NCBI GenBank assembly: GCA_965220505.1
Contig: CBDCQE010000001.1
Coordinates: forward strand, 2,232,001-2,296,000
Length of the DNA: 64,000 nt
Source: Bin87 sp965220505
GTDB lineage: Bacteria; Chloroflexota; Dehalococcoidia; Lucifugimonadales; UBA3495
Reading direction: 5' to 3'
The notes under the pieces are model-generated. The model worked only from the letters and a program-made list of their open reading frames with translations, searched no databases and was not told the DNA's origin. Positions 1-8,665 of this stretch are shown piece by piece. Position numbers and translations under genes: made by a program. Every line of letters begins with the position of its first letter. Within the stretch, counting starts at the first letter, position 1.

Positions 1-609
1 CATGAACCTGCCATCGGAATTGAACACCTGCACCCGGTGGTTCTCGCGGTCGGCCAGGTACACCAGGCCGTCACGGTCCGTGCCTATGTTGTGGGCTATG
101 TTGAACTCGGCCGGCCCATTTCCGGATTGGCCCCATGAAAAGATCAGCCTTCCATCGGGGCTGTATTTGTGGATTCGCGCGTTGCCGTAGCCATCCGACA
201 CGTAGAAGTCGCCGTTGCGGGGATCAATGGCAACGTGGGTGCAGCGGTTGAACGGGTCACCGGACATGAAGGGCGCGGGATGGCCGCTGGTGCCCAACGT
301 CAGCAGTATCTCGCCGTTCAGCGTGCACTTGCGCACGGTGTGGTCACCGTCGTCGGTGAGGAACATGGTCCCGTCGGGGGCCATCGTCACCCCGTGCGCC
401 CGTGGGAAAACACCTTCGCCCCAGGACTCGATGAAGTTGCCGTCCTTGTCGAACACGATCATCGGGTGCTCGCCGCGATTGAAGGCATAGACGTTGTCGT
501 CCGCGTCGCAGCCCACGGCGGCCACCTCTTTGAACGTGTAGCCGGGCGGAAGCTGACCCCAGCCTTCCTGCACCTCGTAGGTGAACTGGCCCTCTCCGAT
601 AGTTACCAT
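1..609 (-). CDS. NHL-repeat beta-propeller protein (3' part outside window)
   Basis: The reverse strand is open from an ATG at 609 to the window edge, giving 203 codons with no stop. An AGGAGGG ribosome-binding site lies 5 to 6 bases upstream, which decides the start. The protein has repeated blades of the form 'D-x-x-G-N-x-Y-V-x-D...R-I-x-K-Y/V-F-x-x-D-G', for example VSDGYGNARIHKYSPDG and LADRENHRVQVFNSDG. This is the pattern of NHL-repeat six-bladed propellers related to peptidyl-alpha-hydroxyglycine alpha-amidating lyase. No signal peptide is seen. The substrate cannot be named. It is divergent from the heme-protein gene that follows. Confidence 0.85.
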   Translation of the reverse strand, partial: MVTIGEGQFTYEVQEGWGQLPPGYTFKEVAAVGCDADDNVYAFNRGEHPMIVFDKDGNFIESWGEGVFPRAHGVTMAPDGTMFLTDDGDHTVRKCTLNGEILLTLGTSGHPAPFMSGDPFNRCTHVAIDPRNGDFYVSDGYGNARIHKYSPDGRLIFSWGQSGNGPAEFNIAHNIGTDRDGLVYLADRENHRVQVFNSDGRFM

Positions 610-705
610 CGGTGTCCCTCCTGTGGTGTCAACGCTCGCCGGCGTCGGACACGGCGGTGATTGTAACCCATACGATGCGTCCTCAACCCGACCGTTAGGA
701 GCCGA

Positions 706-714
706 TGCTACAAT
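706..714 (+). promoter_or_regulatory. Possible extended -10 promoter for the chlorite-dismutase-family gene
   Basis: TGC-TACAAT matches an extended -10 element, 40 bases before the start codon at 754. No convincing -35 is seen. Weak support. Confidence 0.3.
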
Positions 715-753
715 GGGCCACCACGATCCCAGTCCAACCCAAGGAGACCCCCG

Positions 754-1452
754 ATGGCCGACCCGCGACGCGATTTCGTCAAGTACACGTTCTACAGGGT
801 GCAGCCCGAGTGGCGCCGCCTGCCCGCCGCCGAGCGCGAGGCCGGCAAGGATGAGTTCGCCGCCGTGGCCGCCGAGCACGCCGACCGGGTCGCCCTGAAC
901 ACCTACACCCTGGTCGGCGCCCGCGGCGACACCGATTTCATGCTGTGGGGCGTGTGCCCCGAGTTGGAGCCCATCAACGAGATGGCCGCTCGCCTCAACG
1001 GCACCCGCCTCGGCGGTTACCTGGAAACCCCGCATTCCTACCTGGGCATGACCCGCCGCTCGCCCTACATCGACGACCACCAGCACGAGGGTCAGGAAGG
1101 GTCGGGAGATTCCGCGTCCATGCGCATCGTCGGTCGCCGCTACCTCTTCATGTACCCCTTCTGGAAGACCCACGACTGGTACCAATTGTCCAAGGACACG
1201 CGCCAGGAGATGATGAACGAGCACTTCGTCATCGGCCACAAGTATCCCCAGGTGAAAATCTCCACCGCCTACTCCTTCGGCCTCGACGACCCCGAGTTCA
1301 TCCTGGGCTTCGAGACCGACGAACCCGGCACCTTCCTGGACCTGGTCATGGACCTCCGCGAGTCCAAGGCCCGCCCCTACACCCTGAAGGACACCCCCAT
1401 CTTCTCCTGCATCAACCGCCCCCTCCGCGACTGCCTGGACGACGCGGCGTAA
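754..1452 (+). CDS. hemQ: Chlorite dismutase-family heme protein (coproheme decarboxylase-like, HemQ/ChdC)
   Basis: The 232-residue protein is the usual length for the family. The segment YPFWK (134-138) followed by W142-Y143 and 'RQEMMNEH' resembles the YPMxK...WY...R..LMxEH region of coproheme decarboxylases, in which the Tyr is the reactive residue. His162 (GHKYP) is the candidate proximal heme ligand. Family members oxidatively decarboxylate coproheme III to heme b in the cytoplasm; true chlorite dismutases share the fold but are less likely here. An AAGGAGA site precedes the ATG. No other heme genes are adjacent, so the role rests on family similarity alone. Confidence 0.75.
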   Translation: MADPRRDFVKYTFYRVQPEWRRLPAAEREAGKDEFAAVAAEHADRVALNTYTLVGARGDTDFMLWGVCPELEPINEMAARLNGTRLGGYLETPHSYLGMTRRSPYIDDHQHEGQEGSGDSASMRIVGRRYLFMYPFWKTHDWYQLSKDTRQEMMNEHFVIGHKYPQVKISTAYSFGLDDPEFILGFETDEPGTFLDLVMDLRESKARPYTLKDTPIFSCINRPLRDCLDDAA

Positions 1453-1464
1453 GGAGGCGACACG

Positions 1465-2145
1465 ATGACTTCGCCAGCCATTGCCAAACCACAACCGTCC
1501 GCCCCGGCAACAGTGCCGGACAACGATATGCCGGCTCCGTTCTCCCTGGACATCAGCTCAATACTGGCCCTGCTGCCCGACGATAACGCGCTGGACGACT
1601 GGTTCCTGCGCTTCACCGCCGACAATGAGGATTTAGGCTACCAGTTTGAAATTGACCAACACGGGAGATTGTGGGCGATGGCATCGGAAGGCATGGACGG
1701 GCAGTTGCGTTCGGGCAACTTGTACATTGATTTGCGGCTTTGGTCGGATGAGGGCCCCGGTGGACACGTGATTACCGGCAACGGCTTGGTTCGTATGCCC
1801 TGGCCGGGCCGTCGTGGTCCTGATGCCGGCTGGGTTGCTCCAGAGCAATTGTCGCCCCTGGCGCCGGCAGGGCAACGACCGCATGGCGTTCCTTTCGCCC
1901 CCCGGTTCATCGCCGAAATCCGTTCCCTTTCCAATCCTGTAGAAGAACAGCAGGACAAAATGGAAGAGTGGATCACCTACGGCGTCGCCCTGGGCTGGCT
2001 GATTGACCCGTTCCTGCGCCGGGTGCACGTCTATCGGCCCGGAATAGCCCCGGTGATACTGGAAGACCCGGAAACGGTGAGCGGCGACCCGGAGCTGCCG
2101 GGGTTCGTATTCAACGTCCGCGGCCGCATTTTCGACCTACAGTAA
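1465..2145 (+). CDS. Uma2-family (DUF820) putative nuclease, copy 1
   Basis: This 226-residue protein has the Uma2 order of conserved features: PDAGWV (acidic strand), FIAEI with the conserved Glu, Q-D-K-MEEW and GWLIDP. Together they form the PD-(D/E)XK-like core of this family. The C-terminal 60 residues (RVHVYRPG, DPETV-GDP, PGFVF, RIFDL) are almost the same as in the next gene, so the two are tandem paralogues. Uma2 proteins are annotated as putative restriction endonucleases, but the biological role is not established. It starts 12 bases after the heme-protein gene, downstream of an AAGGAGG site at the end of that gene. Confidence 0.85.
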   Translation: MTSPAIAKPQPSAPATVPDNDMPAPFSLDISSILALLPDDNALDDWFLRFTADNEDLGYQFEIDQHGRLWAMASEGMDGQLRSGNLYIDLRLWSDEGPGGHVITGNGLVRMPWPGRRGPDAGWVAPEQLSPLAPAGQRPHGVPFAPRFIAEIRSLSNPVEEQQDKMEEWITYGVALGWLIDPFLRRVHVYRPGIAPVILEDPETVSGDPELPGFVFNVRGRIFDLQ

Positions 2146-2170
2146 TCGGCAGCGAAGCGAGGTTTGAGAC

Positions 2171-2860
2171 ATGGCGACGACCGGCATTATCCAAGCTTGC
2201 TTTGAGGCTGAAGAAGAACTCGGGCTTCCGTTCCCGCTGCGTGTCAACATAAAGGCGATCCTTGATTCAGTGGCCGGCAAGCTGACCGACGACGAAATAG
2301 ACCAATGGTTCTTCGGGTTGGCCGAAGCCAACGAGGGCCGTGGATTTTATTTGGAACTAACCGGCGAAGGGGAGTTAGTAATCAATCCTATGGTGAATCG
2401 AGATGGCGGGTATGCCGAAGGTCAGCTCTTTGGCACCATGTTTATGTGGGTTGAAGAACACGGTGGGGAAACATATCCTTCTCGAACGATCGTGCGTTTG
2501 CCTGATGGCTCCCGAACTGAACCGGACGCAGTTTGGCTATCGCCCGAGCAGGTCGTTGCGTTGCCGCCAATCGGCGATGGAGGATCAATCACCGTATGTC
2601 CTGCTTTCGTGGCGGAGGTTGTTTCTGGCACTGACCGTCTTCCGCCATTGCAACGCAAGATGGAGCAGTACATTACCAACGGCGCGCTGCTGGGCTGGCT
2701 GATAGATCCCTACCGGCATCGGGTCTATGTTTACCGCCCTGGGGTCGAACCCGAAGTGCTCGACGATCCGGAAACGGTCACCGGTGACCCAGTGATGCCG
2801 GGTTTCGTGTTCGAGGTGCGGCGCCGGATTTTCGACCTGCACCGCGTTACTGAGCAGTAG
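2171..2860 (+). CDS. Uma2-family (DUF820) putative nuclease, copy 2
   Basis: A 229-residue paralogue of the preceding gene. PDAVWLSPEQ, FVAEVVSG (conserved Glu), LQRKMEQY and GWLIDPYRHRVYVYRPG mark the same nuclease-like core. The N-terminal third is more diverged than the C-terminal third, which suggests either selection on the catalytic part or gene conversion there. An intrinsic terminator follows 24 bases downstream, so copies 1 and 2, possibly with the heme gene, form one transcription unit. Function unknown. Confidence 0.85.
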   Translation: MATTGIIQACFEAEEELGLPFPLRVNIKAILDSVAGKLTDDEIDQWFFGLAEANEGRGFYLELTGEGELVINPMVNRDGGYAEGQLFGTMFMWVEEHGGETYPSRTIVRLPDGSRTEPDAVWLSPEQVVALPPIGDGGSITVCPAFVAEVVSGTDRLPPLQRKMEQYITNGALLGWLIDPYRHRVYVYRPGVEPEVLDDPETVTGDPVMPGFVFEVRRRIFDLHRVTEQ

Positions 2861-2883
2861 CAGGCTTGCCAACTCGCAAACAA

Positions 2884-2919
2884 GAGCGCTCCGACCATTG
2901 CCGGAGCGCTCATATTTTT
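2884..2919. terminator. Intrinsic terminator between Uma2 copy 2 and nadA
   Basis: GAGCGCTCCG (2884-2893) pairs perfectly with CGGAGCGCTC (2902-2911) around an 8-base loop and is followed on the plus strand by a T-rich tail (2912-2919). It sits between convergent genes. Confidence 0.8.
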
Positions 2920-2936
2920 CGCCGTGTTGCGGTGTG

Positions 2937-4145
2937 CTACCGCAGCGCCAGCATCCGTTCCAGCGCTACGATGGACTCCCGCTGCATCTGATCGGGCACA
3001 GTGATCCGGTTGACCACCTCGCCGGCTACCAGGCTCTCCAGCGTCCACAGCAGGTAGGCCGGGTGGATGCGGTACATGGTGGAGCAAGGGCAACTCACCG
3101 GATCCAGGCAAAAGACCGTCTTGTCGGGGTTGTGCATGGCCAAGCGGTTCACCAGGCTGATCTCGGTGCCCACCGCCCAGGCCGAGCCGGCCGGAGCCTC
3201 GTTGATGGTCTTGCGGATGAACTCGGTCGAACCGTTCAGGTCGGCGGCATCCACCGTCTCCATAGGGCACTCTGGATGCACCAATACGGTTACGTCGGGA
3301 TAGCGCTGTCGAGCGGAATCGATCTGCTTGGTGGTGAAGCGGGTGTGCACTGAACAGTGTCCCTGCCACAGCACCATCTTGGCCTTGCGCAACTGCTCCG
3401 GCGTATTGCCGCCCATGGCCTTGAAGGGGTTCCAGACCACCATCTCGTCCAGGGGGATGCCCAGCTTCAGCGCGGTGTTGCGCCCCAGGTGCTGGTCCGG
3501 CAGGAACAGGACCCGGTCGGCCTCCCCGAAAGCCCATTCCAGCACGGCCGTCGCGTTGGAGGAGGTGCACACCGCGCCGCCATTCCGCCCGCACAGGGCC
3601 TTGATGGCGGCCACGGAGTTCATGTAGGTGACCGGCAGGATGCCGCCGTGGTCGCCGAGCACGTCCTGCAGGTCCTCCCAACCGTCCTCAACATCCTGGA
3701 TGGGCGCCATGTCGGCCATGGAGCAGCCGGCCGTGATGTTGGGCAGGATCACCTGCTGGTGGTCGCCGGCCAGGATGCACGCCGTCTCGGCCATGAAATG
3801 GACGCCGCAGAAGACGATGTAGTCGGCCTCCGGACGAGATGCGGCCTCCTGGCTGAGCAGGAAGGAGTCGCCCTGGAAGTCGGCGTACTTGATGATCTCC
3901 TCGCGCTGGTAGTGGTGGCCCAGGATGGTCACACGGTCGCCCAGGGCGCGGCGGGCAACCCCGATACGCTCGTCCAGCTCGGCGGGCGAGCAGGCCAGGT
4001 ACTCACCGGGAATTTTCTGCCAGCGGACGTTGATCGCCAACTCCTCCGCCAGTGACTTGGCGGGGAGTTCGTCTTCCGGTTTGCAGAAGGCGGCGTGTTC
4101 TATCTCGGTGAGGGGAATTGTTGGTTGCCTGGTTTGCGTAACCAT
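2937..4145 (-). CDS. nadA: Quinolinate synthase NadA
   Basis: The 402-residue enzyme condenses iminoaspartate with dihydroxyacetone phosphate to quinolinate for NAD synthesis and carries a 4Fe-4S cluster. Visible signatures are GHHYQREEI (76-84), FCGVHFMAETA with Cys113, the NITAGCSMADM segment, VHPECPMETV and DPVSCPC near the C-terminus. These give the three cluster-binding cysteines. An AAGGAGG site lies 8 bases before the ATG. The length is at the long end for the family because of an N-terminal extension of about 40 residues. nadB and nadC are not in the window. miaB, another Fe-S enzyme, lies 32 bases upstream on the same strand. Confidence 0.97.
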   Translation of the reverse strand: MVTQTRQPTIPLTEIEHAAFCKPEDELPAKSLAEELAINVRWQKIPGEYLACSPAELDERIGVARRALGDRVTILGHHYQREEIIKYADFQGDSFLLSQEAASRPEADYIVFCGVHFMAETACILAGDHQQVILPNITAGCSMADMAPIQDVEDGWEDLQDVLGDHGGILPVTYMNSVAAIKALCGRNGGAVCTSSNATAVLEWAFGEADRVLFLPDQHLGRNTALKLGIPLDEMVVWNPFKAMGGNTPEQLRKAKMVLWQGHCSVHTRFTTKQIDSARQRYPDVTVLVHPECPMETVDAADLNGSTEFIRKTINEAPAGSAWAVGTEISLVNRLAMHNPDKTVFCLDPVSCPCSTMYRIHPAYLLWTLESLVAGEVVNRITVPDQMQRESIVALERMLALR

Positions 4146-4177
4146 ATAAGCCGCCTCCTTAAACTAAAAAAGCGGTA

Positions 4178-5476
4178 CTACGCCGTCACGCCGGCCAAAG
4201 ACCATGGCCCGGTGCGTGTGATCCGAACGTCCACCAACTGACCGGTCAAGTCCGGCGCGGCGACGCAATCGGCGGTTTCGGGGAGATCGAAGTAAACGAG
4301 CTTGTTGCCTCGCGTCCGGCCGGTCCAGCTGCCCCGCTTGCGGTTCTCGGCAAGCACCTGGACCGTGTCGTGAAGGTACGCGGAGTTGATGTCGGTGAGG
4401 ATGCCCTCCTGCAGTGTTTCGAGGCCCTTCAGCCGACGCTGCTTTTCCTCCTGCGGCACATCGTCGTCCATGGTGCGCGCGGCGATGGTGCCGGGCCGCG
4501 TCGAGTAAGCCGCCCCATGGACCTTGTCGAACCGCAGGTCGCCAACCAGTTTCAGAGTGTTCTCGTACTGCTCGTCGGTTTCGCCCGGGAAACCCACGAT
4601 GATGTCGGTGCTGATTGTGACGTCGGGGATGGTGTCGCGGATCTCGCTGATGATGTCGCGATACTCTGCGGTGGTATAGGGCCGGCGCATCCGCAGCAGC
4701 ACCTCGTCGTCGCCCGCCTGCACGGGCAGGTTGATGTGCTCGCACACCTTGGGCAGGTCCGCCACGGATTGGATGATGCGGCTGCTCATGTAGGACGGGT
4801 GGGAGGTCAGGAACCGGATCCGGTCCAGCCCGTCGATGTCGTTCAGCCTGGCGAACAGGTCGGCCAGGTCGTCGCCTTCGTCCCGGTCATGACCATAAGC
4901 GTCAACGGTCTGCCCCAGCACGGTGACCTCGCGGACCCCGCGGGTGGCCAGCAGTTCAACCTCGTGGGCCACGTCGTTCACCGACCGGCTGACCTGCCGG
5001 CCGCGGCGGTACGGGATGATGCAGAAGGTGCACATCAGGTCGCAGCCGTGGATGATGGGCACGTAGGTTGCGACGTCGGGTCGCTGGGGCGCCAGGGCGC
5101 CGACGCAACCCTCCCAGTCCAGGCCCAGACGCTCGCCCACTACCTCCAGCAGAGGCTCGAACTCCTGGGGCCGCAGGAACAGGTCGACGTGGGGGAACCG
5201 CTTCTGCAGCTCTTCAGTGCGAGGGCCGACCATGCAGCCGGTCAATGCCAGCACGGCGTCGGGTCGCTTCTTGCGCAGGGGTTGGGTCAGGTTCAGGGTG
5301 CCGGTGACTTTGTCCTCGGCGGATTGGCGGACCACGCACGAGTTGAGCACTACCACGTCCGCATCGGCGGGGCGCGGCACGGCCGTAAGGCCCAATTGCT
5401 CCAACGCCGACCCCAAGCGTTCGGAGTCGGCGGTGTTCATCTGGCAGCCTATGGTCCAGATGTGATAGGTCTGCAT
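4178..5476 (-). CDS. miaB: tRNA-2-methylthio-N6-isopentenyladenosine synthase MiaB
   Basis: 432 residues. The N-terminal MTTase domain has the cluster cysteines C11 (GCQMN), C47 (NSCVV) and C81 (TGCM). The radical-SAM motif C145-x3-C149-x2-C152 follows, and a TRAM-like C-terminal domain ends with a short beta-rich stretch. MiaB methylthiolates i6A37 in tRNAs reading UNN codons. The open frame continues upstream through the tRNA-Ser gene. The ATG at 5476 is chosen because family homology (MQTYHIWTIGCQMN) starts there; its ribosome-binding site is weak. Probably co-transcribed with nadA. Confidence 0.93.
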   Translation of the reverse strand: MQTYHIWTIGCQMNTADSERLGSALEQLGLTAVPRPADADVVVLNSCVVRQSAEDKVTGTLNLTQPLRKKRPDAVLALTGCMVGPRTEELQKRFPHVDLFLRPQEFEPLLEVVGERLGLDWEGCVGALAPQRPDVATYVPIIHGCDLMCTFCIIPYRRGRQVSRSVNDVAHEVELLATRGVREVTVLGQTVDAYGHDRDEGDDLADLFARLNDIDGLDRIRFLTSHPSYMSSRIIQSVADLPKVCEHINLPVQAGDDEVLLRMRRPYTTAEYRDIISEIRDTIPDVTISTDIIVGFPGETDEQYENTLKLVGDLRFDKVHGAAYSTRPGTIAARTMDDDVPQEEKQRRLKGLETLQEGILTDINSAYLHDTVQVLAENRKRGSWTGRTRGNKLVYFDLPETADCVAAPDLTGQLVDVRITRTGPWSLAGVTA

Positions 5477-5520
5477 TCGAGTTTGTTTCCGAAGTAGAAG
5501 GGGGCCGTCCGGGATGGAGA

Positions 5521-5612
5521 TGGCGGAGGGAGTGGGATTCGAACCCACGATCCCAGTTTCCCAGGATAAGCGCTTAGCAGGCGCCCGCACTAGACCACTA
5601 TGCGATCCCTCC
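5521..5612 (-). tRNA. tRNA-Ser (anticodon GCT)
   Basis: Read on the minus strand, GGAGGGA at 5606-5612 pairs with TCCCTCC at 5525-5531. The discriminator G and an encoded CCA follow (5521-5523). The anticodon loop CTGCTAA gives GCT, which reads AGC/AGT codons. The long variable arm marks a class II tRNA, and the T-arm GTGGGTTCGAATCCCAC is intact. Its 3' end is 44 bases upstream of miaB. Confidence 0.95.
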
Positions 5613-5633
5613 CTGCCCTTCTGGGTGCCACTC

Positions 5634-5662
5634 ATTATAGCCCATTGTGAAGCGCGTTACAA
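5634..5662 (-). promoter_or_regulatory. Promoter for tRNA-Ser
   Basis: On the minus strand TTGTAA (5657-5662), a 17-base spacer and a consensus TATAAT (5634-5639) place the transcript start about 15 bases before the mature tRNA 5' end. It may also serve miaB and nadA downstream. Confidence 0.75.
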
Positions 5663-5807
5663 ACTTCGGTGTTGGATCGGCCACTCCGGCCGGCGGAATT
5701 CGGAACCCCATGCTGCGACCAAAACCAATGAATCGTCGTACACTGAAACACCGTGCCATTTATTCGGGGACTTGGGAAACGAAAGCACGGTATAGAGGAG
5801 AGCGGTG

Positions 5808-7439
5808 ATGAGGCAGAGGCGCATGGTGATTTTGGTCGCGGCGGCGTTGGCAATGGTAATGGCGCTCGGAGCGACGGCTTGTGGCCAGGACGAACCCAGT
5901 ACCGAACCAAACGTTGAGCCTCGCGCCGAGGCGACGTCGCCCGCGGCTCCCCCGGCAGCCACGGCTTCTCCAGCGACGGCGGTACCCGCCACGGTAGCCC
6001 CAACGCCCGCGGTGACAGCGCTACCACAGCCCGGCCCCTCCCCCACTGCGCCCGCCACTACGGCCGCTCCAACCGTCTCCCCTGCGGAACCTGCCCCTAC
6101 CCAGCCGCCGGCGCCGACACCAACTTCAACTCCACAGCCCGTGGTGAGCTCCGAGCTTCAGGCCTACGCCGACAAGCACGCCCACGGGCCGGGCGCAATC
6201 TACGTGGGCGATGCCACCCAGTTGCTCGGGCCACCGCCCCACCGGAGCCTCATGCTCGGCGCGCCGGAAGCCATCTACCGGCAAGGCTCGGCGGCCGCCG
6301 TGTTGGGGTTCGAGCCGGCCGGCATCCCCGATCACCTGTTCATCTACAACAGCGACTACTACCGCGATCTGATTGACAAGGCGAACCTCACCGACCCCAC
6401 CGAGCTCACCTCCACCGGCGAGAGCATCGAGATCCAGCACGTGTGCATCGACCGCAACCTGCCCACCTGCGTGCTGATCCAGACCTACTGGGCTCCCAAC
6501 CTCTGGGAACGCACCGACGGCCAGGTTGATCTGTCGGTGACGTCCTTCGTCGAACTGGGACTCGCCGGGCCCGACACCCTCAGCCAGGTGGCCGACGGTT
6601 CGCTGGACATGGTCAACATCTTCACCGGCTACGTGGCGGGGGCCCATCCATCCCTCGAGGTGCAGTCCCTGTGGGGCACCGCCAGCGACTGGGAAACTTC
6701 TTACTCGACGCTGGCGGACATGGCGCCCGACATCGACCGGATGCTGCTCGACATCACCGGGGGCAGCCCAGTGCTCAACCGCAACTGGTTCGCCGGTTCC
6801 GATCAATGGTTCTTCAGCAACCAGCCCATGCACTCCATTGACGACTTCGAAGGACAGCAGATCCGCACCCATTCGGCATCCATGTCTGACTTCATCCGGG
6901 GCATGGGCGGCGAGCCTGTCGAGCTCAGCGTCGGCGAACTGTACACCGCCCTGCAGATCGGCACCGTGGACGCGGCGGTGACGACCCTGCTGCTGGGCGT
7001 CACCGGAAGCCTGTACGAGGTCGCCGACCACATCGCCGGACCAGTGATCGGCTTCGGCTACACCAACAACGTGATCAACCAGGACGTATGGGACAGCATA
7101 CCAGCCGACCTGCAGCAGATCATCATCGAAGAAGGGGCGAAAGCCGAGCTCGAAGCCTTGCGCCTCGCCCCTTTCCAGAACTTCATCGCCCTGGAAGCCG
7201 CCGAGGACCTGGGTCTGGAGGCTGCCCCGTTCTCCGCCGCAACGCAGGAGCATATCCGGACGGTCGTACTGACGGAGCACGTCATCCCCGGCTGGCTGCG
7301 CCGGCTGGGATACCCGGGCAGTGGCGCGGACGCCGTAGCCCTCTACAACGCGAAATCCGCTCCGTACACCGGCCTGATGATTGCGCCGGACGGCTCCATC
7401 GAGCGGGTGCCGATCACCAGGGGGCCGCGCGCTCGGTAG
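5808..7439 (+). CDS. TRAP-type (DctP-like) substrate-binding lipoprotein
   Basis: 543 residues. The N-terminus is a lipoprotein signal (RQRRMV, hydrophobic stretch, then GATAC with Cys25). An Ala/Pro/Thr-rich linker (about 30-115) tethers the binding domain to the membrane. The domain itself has the DctP pattern: a long helix-strand region with SVGELYTALQIGTVDAA and later WDSIPADLQQIIIEEG. The ligand is unknown. No DctQ/DctM membrane subunits are adjacent, so it is an orphan receptor here. ATG 5808 is preferred over the overlapping GTG at 5805 because the GAGGAG site is then about 7 bases away. Confidence 0.8.
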   Translation: MRQRRMVILVAAALAMVMALGATACGQDEPSTEPNVEPRAEATSPAAPPAATASPATAVPATVAPTPAVTALPQPGPSPTAPATTAAPTVSPAEPAPTQPPAPTPTSTPQPVVSSELQAYADKHAHGPGAIYVGDATQLLGPPPHRSLMLGAPEAIYRQGSAAAVLGFEPAGIPDHLFIYNSDYYRDLIDKANLTDPTELTSTGESIEIQHVCIDRNLPTCVLIQTYWAPNLWERTDGQVDLSVTSFVELGLAGPDTLSQVADGSLDMVNIFTGYVAGAHPSLEVQSLWGTASDWETSYSTLADMAPDIDRMLLDITGGSPVLNRNWFAGSDQWFFSNQPMHSIDDFEGQQIRTHSASMSDFIRGMGGEPVELSVGELYTALQIGTVDAAVTTLLLGVTGSLYEVADHIAGPVIGFGYTNNVINQDVWDSIPADLQQIIIEEGAKAELEALRLAPFQNFIALEAAEDLGLEAAPFSAATQEHIRTVVLTEHVIPGWLRRLGYPGSGADAVALYNAKSAPYTGLMIAPDGSIERVPITRGPRAR

Positions 7440-7455
7440 TCCGGCCGGCGACAAA

Positions 7456-7569
7456 ACGTCAGGAGCGGGATTTAGGGGATTTTAGGATTTGGCAGGATTC
7501 GAGGCTCTCTGTCATGGAACGGTTCTAATCCTGATAATCATTGAATCCTGAAAATCCTGCTTCTGACGT
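7456..7569. repeat. Dispersed palindromic element, family B, copy 1
   Basis: A 114-base element whose ends, ACGTCAGGAGCGGGATTT and AAATCCTGCTTCTGACGT, are inverted repeats with two mismatches. The interior is built from AGGATT units on the left half and AATCCT units on the right half. Related copies lie at 47703-47812 and 54705-54817. This copy fills most of the gap between the binding-lipoprotein gene and the PadR gene. Confidence 0.85.
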
Positions 7570-7605
7570 TTCACTAAACCGGGTGCGCGTGAGCGGCAAG
7601 CAGGC

Positions 7606-7639
7606 TTGCGTTTCCTGTCCTTATGTGTAAAATGTACAT
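7606..7639 (+). promoter_or_regulatory. Putative padR promoter with overlapping PadR-type operator
   Basis: TTGCGT (7606-7611), 16 bases and TAAAAT (7628-7633) resemble a sigma-70 promoter. Overlapping the -10 are ATGT (7623-7626) and ATGTACAT (7632-7639), the ATGT/ACAT half-sites typical of PadR-family operators. The predicted transcript start would fall at or next to the ATG at 7642, implying a leaderless mRNA and autoregulation. This is inference from pattern only. Confidence 0.45.
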
Positions 7640-7641
7640 AT

Positions 7642-8058
7642 ATGGTCAGCCCCGATCCCCTCGGCAGCCGCAAGCTGCCCAAGAACTTCCTCACTCCGTG
7701 GGTTTTGCTGGTGCTCAAGCAGTGGAGCCTGCACGGCTACCTCATCATGCAGCAGCTCAACAGCATGGGCTTCGCCGAGGTGGACCACCCCACTCTCTAC
7801 CGTGAACTGCGCCGCCTGGAAAAGGAAGGCCACGTCACCTCCGAGTGGCAAACCGACGGCAGCGGCCCGGCCAAGCGCGTGTACAGCATCACCGAGGCTG
7901 GCGAGCAGATGCTGCTGGGCTGGTCCGAAGTGGTGTCCGGCTACCAGCGCATGATCGCCGGTTTCTTCGACCTGTACGCCCAGGCATTCGGCATGGCGCC
8001 GCCCGCTACCGGATCCGACGCGCCAACCGAACCCGAATTCAACGACAACGTAACCTGA
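7642..8058 (+). CDS. PadR-family transcriptional regulator
   Basis: 138 residues. The winged-helix domain (about 12-95) has the PadR signature: LLVLKQWSLHGYLIMQQLNSMG, then TLYRELRRLEKEG and RVYSITEAGEQML in the wing. A short C-terminal helical region follows, FFDLYAQAF. PadR proteins are dimeric repressors whose effectors are usually small molecules. An upstream in-frame start at 7606 is possible, but homology begins after 7642. Its position 64 bases before a phasin-like gene and the PHA synthase cluster suggests that it regulates that cluster. Confidence 0.85.
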   Translation: MVSPDPLGSRKLPKNFLTPWVLLVLKQWSLHGYLIMQQLNSMGFAEVDHPTLYRELRRLEKEGHVTSEWQTDGSGPAKRVYSITEAGEQMLLGWSEVVSGYQRMIAGFFDLYAQAFGMAPPATGSDAPTEPEFNDNVT

Positions 8059-8122
8059 CCGAAACCAATCCGCAATCAATCGGCCCTACCCTATGGGCCG
8101 GAACCTTCAGGAGGATCACAAC

Positions 8123-8626
8123 GTGGCAGCCACCGTAACCGAATGCGCGCAAGAGATGGTAACGGCCTACAACCGGATGGTATCCCAGGGCTTTGCCGCC
8201 GCACGAATGGGTTGGGAACAATCCGCCGCGACCACCAAGGTCATGACTGAGGCCGTCCAGGCCGAACAGACCGCCGCCGGCAGGATCTGGGAAGAATCCA
8301 TCGGCCGCGCCCGGGACCGCAGCGAGAAGATGGCGGAACTCACCAGGGCTTTCACCGCCGCCCCCAACGCCGGTATCAACGCGGAAACCAAGGAAATGAT
8401 CGACGGGATCGTCGCCGGTGACCAGGAGTACTTCCGGGCCTGCGCCGAGTACGCCCAAGGCGTCGAAAAACGCCGCGCCGAGTTGACCGCCACCATGCTG
8501 AAGGCCAACACCGACCTCGCGTCCGCCGGCCAGGAAATGGTCGAGAGCGCCATGGACTGCGGCCGGGCCTTCATGGACTGGTCCTTCGCCGTCGGCCGGG
8601 GCGCGACTCCCACCGCACCCTTCTAA
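8123..8626 (+). CDS. Phasin-like helical protein of the PHA cluster
   Basis: 167 residues from a GTG start, chosen because AGGAGG (8109-8114) is 8 bases upstream; the ATG at 8093 lacks a ribosome-binding site. The protein is almost entirely alpha-helical, Ala/Glu/Met-rich and without membrane segments, for example residues 20-60 with evenly spaced Ala. This resembles granule-associated phasins that coat polyhydroxyalkanoate inclusions. No catalytic motif is visible. The assignment rests on composition and on its place directly before phaC. Confidence 0.6.
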   Translation: MAATVTECAQEMVTAYNRMVSQGFAAARMGWEQSAATTKVMTEAVQAEQTAAGRIWEESIGRARDRSEKMAELTRAFTAAPNAGINAETKEMIDGIVAGDQEYFRACAEYAQGVEKRRAELTATMLKANTDLASAGQEMVESAMDCGRAFMDWSFAVGRGATPTAPF

Positions 8627-8665
8627 TCGCAAGCCTTCCAGCGGCAACCGACAGGAGACACGCTC

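Noticed and set aside
5477..5635. 53-residue N-terminal extension of MiaB
   Set aside because: The frame runs through the tRNA-Ser gene; MiaB homology starts at the ATG at 5476.
7456..7569. Insertion sequence with transposase
   Set aside because: The element is only 114 bases and encodes nothing; it can at most be a non-autonomous element.
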